Assembly (NCBI RefSeq): GCF_032854445.1
Contig: NC_088302.1
Location: 16,055,338-16,119,337, forward strand
Direction of reading: 5' to 3'
DNA: 64,000 nucleotides
Origin: Liolophura sinensis
Lineage: Eukaryota; Mollusca; Polyplacophora; Chitonida; Chitonidae
Below are positions 50,816 through 61,020 of the stretch, piece by piece (position 1 is the first letter of the stretch; every line of letters starts with the position of its first letter). The notes under the pieces were generated by a model. That model did not search any database, had not been told where the DNA came from, and saw only the letters and a list, made by a program, of their open reading frames with translations. Both the position numbers and the translations under genes were made by a program.

Positions 50816-51436
50816 ATGTTATAAACCTTAAACGTTTTCTACTTTGTCGCTTGAAATTTACTTGTACCACTTTTATGCTCATAGCGGTCTTTGTGATATT
50901 CTGACCACTCGTGCTGATAAAAGTTACTGTAAAAAAGACAGAAATTCTTTGTTTCACTGCTGTAGAACGTTGGGGGTTTATTGTTTTATCGGAATTCTAG
51001 ATGGTATTTTTGAAATGTTCCATTTGCTTTTAAAATCAAAAAGTAGAAACTTTCATTTTATCATTGGATAATATGTTTGAAAAATCGAGTTTCCAACATT
51101 ATTTTTAAGGTCTTGTATTGTCAGCTGTATACATTTAAACATGTACCTGAAACCCCATGCCTTTCACAAATGAAAAATAGCGAAACAGAAAGGTCTTCTT
51201 ATCTGGGACCACAAAGGCAGTCCCATCTTCATAGAGTTTTCTTTCAGTTTGTTGTTGTTAACAACAAGGATATTGTGTAGACCTGCTGACTTAACATTTA
51301 CATCCAAACAGTGATAACTTATACCAAGTGAAATACTATCGACAAATTTCTTTGCGCTTTGGCAATCTATTTATCATTTAATTAATTTTGAGGGATGCTT
51401 GTCTCCTCTTCATTTTGTACAGTTATTTTTATTTCT

Positions 51437-51660
51437 GTTACCATCTTCATGAAATTCAAGAGAGTAAGATATGATGTTAGTGACACTGAACTATAATTGC
51501 AAGACACACGTCTGTATTTGAGAGTGCAAGGTGCGAGTCATAAATTTGAACCCATAGGTTACAATCAATGGTTATGTTGAATTGTGATACTGCAAATTGA
51601 GATGAACCGTGAAATAGAGTTGTTTCCTGTGGAAATAAAAGTTAAAATTCAGGGATTCAT
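51437..51660 (+). repeat. Composite repeat, modules A and B, copy 1
   Basis: Module A (ttaccatcttcatg, tatgatgttagtgacactg, attgcaagacac, gagagtgcaaggtgcgagtc; first two words slightly different around them) matches 53287-53405. Module B (gatgaaccgtgaaa, then ggaaataaaagttaaaattc and aggga) matches 53547-53618 and 60000-60070. Confidence 0.85.
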
Positions 51661-51887
51661 TGTCTCATTCATTGTATTTCTCTTGCTGGCTCATTTCACT
51701 AAATCGTTCTTCGACGCTCCATCAATCAGCACTGACCTGAACTTCCAGTTGTTCGGCCGAGTATGGCCCCTTTAACCAAAGTCTGAGATTTATTTTCTCT
51801 AAACACCAATAAGGCTGAATAGTGAAATGCTCAATTACTCGCTCATTTAGCGCTCCGCGGAAGAGGATAAGACAAATACACCCTACG

Positions 51888-52085
51888 CCGCACACAAAAA
51901 ACACTTGTGTCTAAATCTAACACAACAACTTGTCTTGTTTCATTCAACATTGAAATGTGTTACAACACAAAAATATGTGTTAAATAAAACACAAACAGGA
52001 CCTTGTGTTAATTCAACACAAGGTAGGGTTGCTCAAATATGACACAAGACTGTGTCACAAACAACACAAGTGTTTTTGTGTGCGG
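51888..52085. mobile_element. MITE-like element, 198 bp, inverted termini
   Basis: The left end ccgcacacaaaaaacacttg and the right end, whose reverse complement reads ccgcacacaaaaacacttgt, differ by one A, with arms of about 22 bases. Internally acacaa and ttgtgt words recur in both directions, so the whole element can fold. It interrupts the composite repeat copy at 51.4-52.7 kb. Target-site duplication is not obvious. Confidence 0.85.
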
Positions 52086-52196
52086 TGTCCGTGCACGGTG
52101 ACTGGTTGGAGTGGCATGTCTTCTGTTGTCTGCATAGTGTTCTAGTGAGAGGTCCACAACTTTGTTAGGGATGATATAACCTGGTCACTCGATAAG

Positions 52197-52454
52197 ATTT
52201 ATTTATTTATTTATTTGATTGGCGTTTAACGCCGTAATCACGAATATTTCACTTATACGGCGGCGGCCAGCATTGTGGTGGGAGGAAACCGGGCAGAGCC
52301 CGGGGCTAATCCACAACCATCCGCAGGTTGCTGACAGACCTTCCCACGGCCGGAGAGGAAGCCAGCATGAGCTACACAGCGACCGCATTGCTGGGAAGCT
52401 CCTGGGTCATTACGCTGCGCTAGCGCGCTAACTAACTGAGCCACGAGGGCCCCT
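52197..52454 (-). mobile_element. tRNA-derived SINE, near full-length
   Basis: On the minus strand it has a ggggccctcgtggctcagtt head, gcgcgctagcgcagcgtaat, the central block (ccgtgggaaggtctgtcagc) and the 3' end, with a TTTATTTATT tail on the plus strand. The B-box region is altered (gtagctcatgctgg). It is inserted between sequences that are continuous in other copies of the composite repeat (compare cattcgataagacagatgct at 59760). Confidence 0.9.
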
Positions 52455-52469
52455 GATTGGATATGATAG

Positions 52470-52727
52470 GAGCTCCACAAAATCACTTACTGACCAGCCT
52501 TTGCTTTCGCATCAGGTAGAATCAGGTAAACAATTTTTTACATCTTTGCGTTGAAACAGACATTCGTATACCAGCCGTCGGCCAAGATGGCGGTTCCAGC
52601 TCAATAATCGCACGACCAATTCCCAAAACGTCGTTTAACACAAATTATCAAAGAACTAAGAAAATATATAGAGTACGCCAATAGGACGGAATCATGCAAA
52701 GGGAAGCAGTCAACAGGTATTCAGTGT
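52470..52727 (+). repeat. Composite repeat, modules C and D, copy 1
   Basis: Module C (ggagctccacaaaatcactt, ctgaccagcctttg) matches 59772-59800 and 60630-60660. Module D (52553-52727; gaaacagacattcgtatacc, aataatcgcacgaccaattc, caaagaactaagaaa, ggacggaatcatgcaaaggg, aagcagtcaacag) is one of six copies in the window. Confidence 0.88.
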
Positions 52728-52959
52728 CTTTCAAATACACAATCATGAAGCACTGTGCCAGCGATTCTGGACACTCTGTCCATATTTACTTGCAACAGAA
52801 TTATACTCTTTGCAAAACTTAAGAAACTTAGATTGAAGGCGTTTGATGGCATAACGCTGGTGCAAGTTTTTTGGAGTAATAGCGTATGACGTTGACTGAA
52901 ATCGTCACAAAACAAACAGGATCTAACAAATGCTACAAGGCGAGGTATGTGCACGCCAT

Positions 52960-53170
52960 ATGCAAGACCCTTCGGTATACGTAAGTGCTGTGGAATAAAT
53001 GGGATTTTTGTGTGCTGTCGTCTACAAAATATAAATGGACGACGTTATTTCATAGTCATTACCGCTTCTACTATCTCTCCCTCGGGATTCCTAAGTGTCG
53101 TCCTTCACGGGTACGAGACCATTAGGTGCTGTCTGATGTCAGTTCTAGGTGATCCTACCCTGCGGTGAAA
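52960..53170 (+). repeat. Composite repeat, middle modules without inserted element
   Basis: Homologous to 59838-59980, 53680-54060 and 60716-61050: aagtgctgtggaataaatgg, gctgtcgtctac, tctctccctcggga, a tcacggg.acgagaccatta stretch, ctgtctgatgtcag and ggtgaaaaacgaga. Between ggtgatc and ggtgaaaaacg only about a dozen bases are present, whereas two other copies carry an inverted-repeat insertion at this place. Confidence 0.75.
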
Positions 53171-53286
53171 AACGAGATTTTACATGCATTGCCTATAACG
53201 CAACGCTAACAATAAAACCATGCCGTGGGGAACGGGTTCAAGTGATACCCATGTGAAGTTGTAAACCTTATAAGTATGGTGTTTCT

Positions 53287-53830
53287 CTTACCATCTTCAT
53301 GGATTACTGGAGAACAAAATATGATGTTAGTGACACTGCAGTATAATTGCAAGACACGTGTGTATATGAGAGTGCAAGGTGCGAGTCATATATTTGAACC
53401 CTTAGGTCCCGTTCAATTGCGATACAACTAATTGCGCTGTCATCAGCAAAGTATCATCATCGTCAATACCGTTTCCATTCATAACATGACATAAGCCATT
53501 CACTATCTCTCCGTCCGGAATCATGATTGTCCTACATCCTTACCTACTGATGAGATAAACAGTGAAAGAGAGTTCATTGTTTTCGTTGGAAATAAAAGTT
53601 AAAATTCAGGGATTCAAAATGATCTGGCTCGGGATAGCATCAGTTCACCGAGGCAATAAAAAAAGTCTAAGACTAAGGGATTCTTGCCCGCTGTCGTCTG
53701 CCGAATGCTGGATGAAAAGGCTCTTTCATCATCGTCATTCATTATGGCTCTCTCGAGGATTCTTAGTGTCACCTTTCACAGGGTAGGAGACCATAACGTA
53801 CTGTCTGCTGTCAGGTCATGGTGACCAGGA
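53287..53830 (+). repeat. Composite repeat, modules A, B and middle part, copy 2
   Basis: Module A (53287-53405), an actatctctcc..cggaatcatg part (53496-53535), module B (53547-53618) and a middle part (attcttgcccgctgtcgtct at 53680, tgtcacctttcacagggtag at 53768) follow one another. They match 51437-51660 and 59864-60070 in the same order. Confidence 0.82.
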
Positions 53831-54048
53831 ACCCATTCCACAAAGACATTTCTGACATTAGTGAAGACTTAAAACCTTGTCACAATGGTTAGATTTTAGT
53901 ACCGGACGTTGAAATTTTGATACATTTGTCTTCATAACATTTCTGAGATAGTGGAAATTTCAATTCATGAATTGGGCCCCAAAATTAGCTTTAAAATGGT
54001 ATTTTAAATTTTTACGTAAGTCAGAAATGCCTTTGTGGAATCTACCCC
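53829..54048. mobile_element. Inverted-repeat element inserted in the composite repeat
   Basis: The left end ccattccacaaagacatttc (then tgac) matches the reverse complement of the right end gtcagaaatgcctttgtgga (then atc), with arms of about 24 bases. It is non-coding and MITE-like, and sits between gtgaccagga and gtaaaaaacgag, at the place occupied by a different inverted-repeat element at 60880-61020. Confidence 0.78.
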
Positions 54049-54420
54049 ATGTCAATGGGTAAAAAACGAGACCGATTTCAGTGACTGTTGCGAGAAGGTG
54101 GAGAAAAGCGGAACACTATATAGTCCAGATGGCAGAATGATTTCATTCCTTTTAGTCTTGTGGCGGGAAAGTTATACTCCGAAATTCAGTTTGTAATGGT
54201 TGGGATGCAATGTGTCATATGTGAATCAATGCGTGGAAACAGACATTCGTATACCAGGCGTCAACCAATCTGGACGTTCCGGGTCAACAATCGCAAAGGC
54301 CAGCTCTCAAAATGACGTTTAATTCAAAGCACCAAAGAACTAAGAAAGCATATAAAGTCGTAAATTAGGACGGAATCATACAAAGAGAAGCTGTCCAGGC
54401 ATCAACAATTGTTAACTCCT
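54049..54420 (+). repeat. Composite repeat, late modules including D, copy 2
   Basis: tttcagtgactgttgcgaga, ggtggagaaaagcggaacac, agtcttgtggcggga and module D (54235-54416) match 61040-61415 in the same order and spacing. Module D keeps gaaacagacattcgtatacc and aaagaactaagaaagcatat. Confidence 0.85.
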
Positions 54421-54549
54421 ATATACCTCCAGTGTTTCCATCAGGTAAGAGGCACCACTGCTTTGTGGGGTGTGGTAACAATAAGCAGTTAACAGAGCTC
54501 ATTCAGCCATTCAGATGCATGGTCTTACACGGTGTTTGGTTGATGTAAC

Positions 54550-54620
54550 TAACAGTATTATCGTTAATAGGATTACACTTTCTGAATATATTGTTAACGA
54601 TATTAACGATTATACTGTTA
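54550..54620. repeat. 20-bp stem-loop
   Basis: The arms taacagtattatcgttaata (54550-54569) and tattaacgattatactgtta (54601-54620) are reverse complements with one mismatch, around a 31-base loop. It may be the remnant of a small fold-back element. Confidence 0.85.
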
Positions 54621-54654
54621 CTTAATCCACTTTCTAAATGACATCTGTACCTAT

Positions 54655-54765
54655 ATGAATAATCCTCATGCGTGCAATCAGATCCAAAATTGTAATTTCG
54701 TGTATGTTATCCTAGTTTTCTTTTAGCAGAAGGCGTACGCCTACCTGTCGACAGGTAACACAATA
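54655..54765 (+). repeat. Composite repeat module E, copy 1 (pairs with 63010-63155)
   Basis: Shares with the second copy gatccaaaattgta, tgttatcctagtttt, a cagaaggc.tacgcctacc stretch and aacacaatacctttgtt. This shows that homology between the two halves of the block reaches beyond module D. Confidence 0.8.
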
Positions 54766-55036
54766 CCTTTGTTGAGCAATCAATATATGCGCATGACATG
54801 GGTATTTAATATTATTTACTAAACACGGACGAAATTAAAACAGTAGCGTCCCTCAAACCTAATACGTATAAAACAGCGTTATGTACAAGCCAAGAAAACA
54901 TTGCGCAACTACCCTGTACACAACAGCGCTCGATGTAATTAAAAGTGTCTGCTTTTTGGTGAAACTTCAGAAAGTTCGAAATTTTTCTTTGGAGGTATAT
55001 AACATTGACTAGCAACATCGCAGGACGCAAATTCAC

Positions 55037-56300
55037 CCTTACTTCCTGTTTACAAGTTCTAACAACAAAGGGCCCTCTCCTGTAATGTTGTCCGTGAAAA
55101 AGATAGAAATATCGAAAGTTTCTTGTAAATAAAACATGATTAAACTTACGGTTGTTCTCATAAAGGAGCTGTAAACACTGGATCCTCTAATCTTTCAGTT
55201 GTATCCATAGTTAGTGTAAGGTCAACAAAAACATGGATAATTAGTTACTGCAAAATCCTGGCGTTGCTCAATCAGCCGATCTCTCTCGAACTCGTCCATT
55301 ACTCATTCCTTTTACCCTCCGTGAACGGAAATAGCTGTAATACGTCCATCACAAGGCCAGGCACATCTCAGACCAGATAGACACTTCTCTACAAAGTATG
55401 TATTGCCTCAGGCAATCGATTTGAAAATCCTGACAAAGAAAGACAACTATATATATACATATATACATCACAGCTCAAAGTAAACAAAACCACCCACGGA
55501 GGTAATATCGTACGGGTCAGTTTTATCAAATCAAGGCCGAGATATTTCACCCGAGAATGCATCTGTTCCGCTGTGACGTCACCCATTCCTAGTTCACCAT
55601 TTTGTCATGTGGAGGCATTGTTAAATCGGCTGATTCCCTCTGATTACGAGAAAGTTCTAATATACTTTAAAGCATTTTCATCGAGAAAGTGGTAGTGGAA
55701 TACGTCCGACGTAATTCCCCAAGATCTCAGCTAGGAGGCCACAATGCTTGGTCGATGGTGATAATAAGAGAGACCGTACTTCGCACAACAAAAGAGTATC
55801 TCTCCTCTAAAGCTGAAGGGCGTAGGGACTGATGACGTGACATCGTGTTTCCGGTTTATCTAAAATGGTCGTGTCCCATGGCCTCGTAAGAATTCCAGGT
55901 TAAAAGATAATTTATAGAGTTACCAAGCACGTAATAAAAAATGCCTCTACCCGCTTAGGCCTGTATGGAACTCTCTTCTGAAATAACTTTGGCTATATTT
56001 TTGTCGTTTTTTCTTTTAAAACGTTTGGCGGCCATAAAGGTCACAAAATATTAATTTTAGAGCTGCATGAAAGTCACGTCTTTCCAGTAGTATACTATCC
56101 TGACTTCCACACAAATCTTATTTAAATTTCTTCAGTTCTAAACTTAGTAGAATTCCCCTAATTAAGAGGTCATTGAGGAACTCACGTTTAAAACTTGAAG
56201 CTCGACACAGTATGCATGTTTCGCTCCATCAGTCAATACTATCCCGCGCATGCGTTGGCGAGAAATCACGAGGTAGTGAATAAGTAACATGAAAACTCAA
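55037..56300. other. Non-coding stretch, no gene seen
   Basis: No exon was recognised; no copy of the composite repeat was seen here. TA/AC-rich words lie near 55450-55470. Confidence 0.4.
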
Positions 56301-56318
56301 TTCAGGTTGTAATCTGCA

Positions 56319-56628
56319 CAATAAAACCCTAAGCATACATACATATGCAATCTGCACAATCAAACCCAAACATACATACATAAATATGCAATCTTCACAA
56401 TAAAATCTCAAGCATACATACATTTGCAAGCTTCACAATTAAACCCCAAGGATGCATACATATGCAATCTGCACAAACTCCAAGTATACGTACATATACA
56501 GTCTGCTCAATCAAACCCCAAGCTTATATACATATGCAATCTGCACAATCAAACCCCCGCAGCATACATACATATGCGGTCTTCACAATCAAACCTCCGC
56601 ATCATACATACATATGCAATCTGCTCAG
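56319..56628. repeat. ~40-bp minisatellite, about nine copies
   Basis: catacatacatatgcaatct followed by gcacaatcaaacccc recurs about nine times at 29-41-base spacing with variable ends. Open frames on both strands (MYVCL..., YTYAICT... patterns) are effects of the repeat. Confidence 0.92.
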
Positions 56629-56883
56629 TATATAATTGCAATAATGCAAATAATTTACAGGTATATATAGGCCTGATATATAGGGCCAGACATATAAGTC
56701 ACGTCACCGTATGTTGTAGTTTGTTGTGGACAGATCTGATAAATATCTCATCTCTCTCAAGTTTCTCCTGAGAAAAAAATACTTTTGTGGCTTAAGTTAT
56801 AATCACAGTTTCTTAGAAAAATGTCGAATGTATCGGTTCATGTCTTATTACTTACCGCCACGATATGGGTGAAACTATCCATC

Positions 56884-57065
56884 GAAACGGACATTCGTAT
56901 ACCAGCCGACAACCAGTGAGGACGCTCCAGGTCAATAATCGCAAGGTCAATTCCAAAAACAACGTATAACACAAGTCACCCAAGAACTATGAAAGCATAT
57001 ACAGAACGAAATAGGACAGAATCATTCAAAGAGAAGCATTCAACAGTTTTCAATGATGTTGAAAA
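56884..57065 (+). repeat. Module D, isolated copy within the block
   Basis: gaaacggacattcgtatacc, ccaggtcaataatcgcaagg, caattccaaaaacaacgt, aagaactatgaaagcatata, ggacagaatcattcaaagag and aagcattcaacagttttc are all present. The other modules of the composite repeat are not recognisable next to it. Confidence 0.85.
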
Positions 57066-57364
57066 GACGCAAGGTATGTTTAGGCGACTAAGTGAAATAT
57101 GGACAACGGAAAGCTGTAATCATTCGTCCATTCTGTGTGTTGTGTGGAGCTGGGTTTAATCGATGGCCTCTCAATCAACTTCAATGGTTTATACAACTAT
57201 GTAGACAAAAACATGACATAATCCTTAAATAATTAAGCGCTGCTAATTATGAGAATAAATCAGAAACAGGAAGAACGGTATTGTCAACAAATCAATATTT
57301 GGGGTTCGCATATAAGACACATTAGAGAGACTGGGGGTCCTATCTCGTATTTGCTTCCCGTTCA

Positions 57365-57697
57365 TCAGTGACTGTCGAAATCTCGGTAAAACTGGACCGA
57401 AGTTACATGAATTCTTACAGCAGGGTGGACTCGAGCACCCAATATATCGTCTGAAATATATCGCCATAGGAAGATGTTAACAGCTGGTTTCCAATAAAAC
57501 AGTATACAGCAGACTTGGAAGTACAGCTGCGTCACTTTCTTCTCCAGATGGCTCGGTAAAACGTATACCCTATTCACACCCACCAGACTAGACAGTTTCC
57601 GCTTGATGAGCGATTTGTCCTTCAGTTGTGTTAACAAAGTATTACAGGAGTGGATAATGAGAAAAACCAGGAAAATTGAAATAACACCGTCGTTTCT
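57365..57697 (-). other. Coding-like segment, unrecognised; possible exon or gene remnant
   Basis: Read on the minus strand, an open frame with non-random codon choice runs for about 110 codons to TGA TGA. It has a hydrophobic segment (VISIFLVFLIIHSC), a charged loop, VGVNRVYVLPSHLEKKVTQ and a second hydrophobic segment (FQVCCILFYWKPAVNIFLW). The FYWKPAVNIFL part resembles TM7 of class A GPCRs and the first segment could be TM6. In the neighbouring frame the sequence continues as FRQSLMNGKQIRDRTPSLSN, which looks like a receptor tail, so a frameshifted GPCR remnant is conceivable. No ATG and no strong acceptor fix its start. I do not recognise the protein. Confidence 0.25.
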
Positions 57698-59450
57698 TTG
57701 TTAACTTCACTTGTTAATCTCCATATCGGGATTAGAGCAAAGGGATTTATTACGCTTTTAATATCCTAGTCCGGGTGATAGTTGCACAACACAGAAAAGA
57801 TGGGATAAAACGTAACTGTTGGGCAGATAAATAGTTCCATACAGTTTGGACATTTGTCTAGAATACAAAATATTTTGGGATCCTCCTTTCCAAATGGAAA
57901 CAATCTGTTTTAACTAAAAATTAATGTCTTTATAGGTGTGACACTTGGAGACCTCATTGTTACAGTTGGTTTCATAGCATAAATGCCCTAGTTGTGAGAT
58001 TAAATATGATATCATAAGTATATTTCACGAGCATAGACTTCTTCGCATAAATTTAGATGGTTTGTTACTGTCATCTTAATCTTTCTCAAAAGATTTTAAA
58101 ACATTTATCTTCTATTCTCACATTCGTCAAAATACAGTTGTTGATATTGATTTAAAGGCTGTCTTGTTACCTTGTGCCAGTTTCATTATTTCCTTTGAGT
58201 AGTATTCCACACCAAGCACTTTTTGGTCGCGGTTGCTTTCTTTACAGAAATCAGAAATAAACTGATATTACCTCACTGTTGTGAACGGGCAATAGTTAAT
58301 GGTTTGATCATTATTTCTTATAATAATAATACTATACTACTATTCTAATGAAAATGACGACGATGGCAATTTGTCAGTTTTATAGGGTAACAAGAGAAAA
58401 CTACTACTTCGTGAACAACACAGTTTTTTTCACTTGTCACTTTCAGCTGTTTTGCAAATGAGACATGCCAGGTTACCCCAAGCATCTCATCTGTTCAAGA
58501 TTCTACAGTTTACATCAATGTGCACATACTACGGTACGTCAGTTTTGTCAGTGGTGTCCATCTTTGCCTGCAAGGGTACATTACAAACTACCTGACACTG
58601 CTGTTTTTTGACGTAATTTTTTTACCTTGTTTTGGCGCGCTACCCATTTACCTTTCCTGGGTATCTGGCAGTGACAAACAAAAGATCGCTTAACCTAGGG
58701 TGACCATGGACAATTGAAAATTTTGCCTGTCAGGGTGGATAAATCATTGTGTTTAAAAGTTATACCCTGTGTGTTCCACCAGATCCCAATCAACGAATTT
58801 TGTCACGTGGTCAGAACTTTTACATCACGTTATAATGACCTCAAAACCTCCTCCTATGTCATCAAACATACTCTCTAACCAGAATTTTTTGTCTGGTTAC
58901 AAATTACGTAGTGTCGTTTTCTGACAGATAACTGCATTAAGTGTAAGAAACGGAAAGTCCATGATATTATCAGGGGTCGATGTCACAAAACCCTTTCTGA
59001 CTTTGTCAAAATTTGAAATAGAATTTTAGAGCTTAATTTTGGGCCGTCGATTTTAAAATTTGGGCCCCCTCATCAGTGCTACCTTCAAAAATTGTGACAA
59101 AAATGTTAACTTCCAGCGTTTCCTGGAATTGTCAGATTGTGACAGTTGCAAATCCGCCATGATGTTATCAGGGCTATAAGGTTTAAAAAGCCACAGATAT
59201 AGACCGGATCCTTTATTACAGACTGATTGTGCATAGAGATCGTCTTTACCAGGAAATGTTGGCACTAAATTATGTGGCAACATTCACTTCTGACAGATCG
59301 ACAAGGAATTGATTTCATGTGGGACACAGAAAAATGATTAAACAACGCCAGTTGGACACTTTTAGTAGCTATTGCGATTATATTTGGAACCAGTTTATTT
59401 TAATGGATGATTTGGATACTCTAACGGTCGTCCTACCGTTTCCTGAAAAA
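57698..59450. other. Non-coding stretch, no gene seen
   Basis: AT-rich with no recognisable exon, RNA gene or composite-repeat module. Confidence 0.4.
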
Positions 59451-59457
59451 AAAAACA

Positions 59458-59485
59458 ACCAATCAAACAAATAAATAAATAAACA
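59458..59485 (+). mobile_element. SINE tail fragment
   Basis: ccaatcaaacaaataaataa followed by ataaa matches the last part of the SINE and its tail; nothing upstream of it is recognisable. Confidence 0.4.
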
Positions 59486-59504
59486 TACATGTGCTAAATA
59501 AATT

Positions 59505-60074
59505 GTACCCAGTGGTAAGGTTCTCGACTGACTTTTTGATTGGGGCTCGACAGAAAAGAATTAGTCGAATCTGCCTCAGCTTGGTTTAGATAGCGTCATG
59601 TATTCTCTTCTCGACCTTCCATTCAGGTGAAAGCTTTATGTAAATGATGGCAAAGAGACCTAATGCACGTAACGCTTCCAGAACTCTTGACCCATGGTAC
59701 TGGCGTCAGTGTTGCGTGGGAGGTTCACACTATTCTTACGGATATAATGATCTCATGTCATTCGATAAGACAGATGCTCCACAAAATCACTTAGTGGTAA
59801 GGCTTATTACGGCATCAATGCGCTTAGGAAAAACGAATAACTTACATATAAGTGCTTTGAAATAAATAAGATCTGTGCGCTGTCGTCAGCAAAATGTAAG
59901 CATCTCATCACCGTTACTACCGCTTACAACAGTGACATAACAAGTTGTTCACTATCTCTCCCTCGGGAATCATGGGTGTTTTCCTTTACCATTACCAACT
60001 GATGAGATGAACCGTGAAATTGAATTCATTGTTGCCGTTGGAAATAAAAGTTTAAATTCAGGGATTTATTGTCT
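59505..60074 (+). repeat. Composite repeat, copy 3
   Basis: It begins with gtacccagtggtaagg and continues with gatggcaaagagacc, gtgttgcgtgggaggttcac, module C (gctccacaaaatcacttagt at 59774), gtgcgctgtcgtcagcaaaa, tctctccctcgggaatcatg and module B (59999-60070). The order agrees with the copy at 60380-61415 and with the partial copies at 51.4-54.4 kb. Confidence 0.85.
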
Positions 60075-60360
60075 AGTTTGTTTGTTTCAACCACGACATC
60101 TTTATAATCCGGTAAGATATGGCTAGGCATGGACACATTGTATCCATCACGCTGGCTAATTTCGCTAAAGCGTTGGTATCGTAACAGCCAGTCTGCCCCT
60201 GAAACGACAAGGTTACGGACTCGAAAACAACTGCTTAAAGTGTGAAGGTTTCTCAGATATCTGCCCGACGGTCGGTGATTTACTCCGGAATCTCCACTTG
60301 TCATAATGAATGCGGTGGAGGATGAGAAGGATTCTTGAGTGCGGCGTTCAAATAAGATGG
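60075..60360 (+). mobile_element. Divergent SINE-like insertion between two composite copies
   Basis: Its second half follows the SINE central region: gtgaaggtttctcagatatc, cgacggtcggtgattt, cataatgaatgcggtgg and attcttgagtgcggcgttca, with an aaataa end. The first half (a ggactcg word near 60218 and upstream) does not match the main family's head. It is either a very diverged copy or a different SINE that shares the central domain. The minus-strand open frame here is a by-product. Confidence 0.5.
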
Positions 60361-60374
60361 TATCTCTAAGCGGT

Positions 60375-60880
60375 ATATGTACCCCGAGACTCAGTGATAT
60401 AGGGTGCGCGACTGATTCCTCATTTAGAGATCGTCATAACAGGATAAGCCGAATATACCCCAGGGTGTGTTGGATGGGGTCTCATCAAGGCGTTGAAATG
60501 AGAGCATTATATAAATGACGGCAATGGTGGCTTTTGACCCATAGCATCGGTCACTGTTGCGCGTGCGTGGGAGGTTCACAAAATTCTTAAGGATTTATGG
60601 ATCTAACGACACTCAATATGACGGAAGCTCCACAAAATCACTTAGTGATCAGCCTTCCTTTGGCGCCAGTTCGCTGAGCCAAAAGAGAAGGTTTAAGTAC
60701 TGTGAAATTATACGGATTCTTGCGAGCTGTCATCTACCGAGTGCCGGTTGACAAGGTTGTTTCAACAATACCATAATATTAGTCCTTAATTGTCTCTCCC
60801 TCGTGAACCGTAACCGTCACCTTTCACAAGGCAGGAGATCATTATGTACTGTTAGTTATCAGGTATTGATGACCAGGACA
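60375..60880 (+). repeat. Composite repeat, copy 4, first part
   Basis: gtaccccgagactcagtgat, a gatggggtctcatcaaggcg stretch, aaatgacggcaatggtgg, gcgtgggaggttcac, module C (gctccacaaaatcacttagt at 60630), attcttgcgagctgtcatct, tctctccctcg and gtcacctttcacaaggcagg align with copy 3 and with 53.6-53.8 kb. Confidence 0.82.
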
Positions 60881-61020
60881 CGGTTTCACAAAACGGCGTA
60901 CGGCATTTTCTTATCATACGATATTTTATATATCGTACGATATTTTATACTTAACTACCACTGTACTATTGTCGTTTATGGACCATTATCGTACATATAC
61001 GACATTTTTGTGAAACTGTC
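60880..61020. mobile_element. Inverted-repeat element at the same site as 53829-54048
   Basis: The left end cggtttcacaaaacggcgta and the reverse complement of the right end (cagtttcacaaaaatgtcgt) form imperfect arms of about 20 bases. Inside, acgatattttatatatcgt adds a second palindrome. It lies between gatgaccaggaca and the gtgaaaaac part of the composite repeat. Confidence 0.7.

Noticed and set aside
60026-60304. 92-residue minus-strand open frame with coding-like codons
   Set aside because: Its second half aligns with the SINE central region and 3' end in the antisense direction, so a repeat explains it better than a gene.
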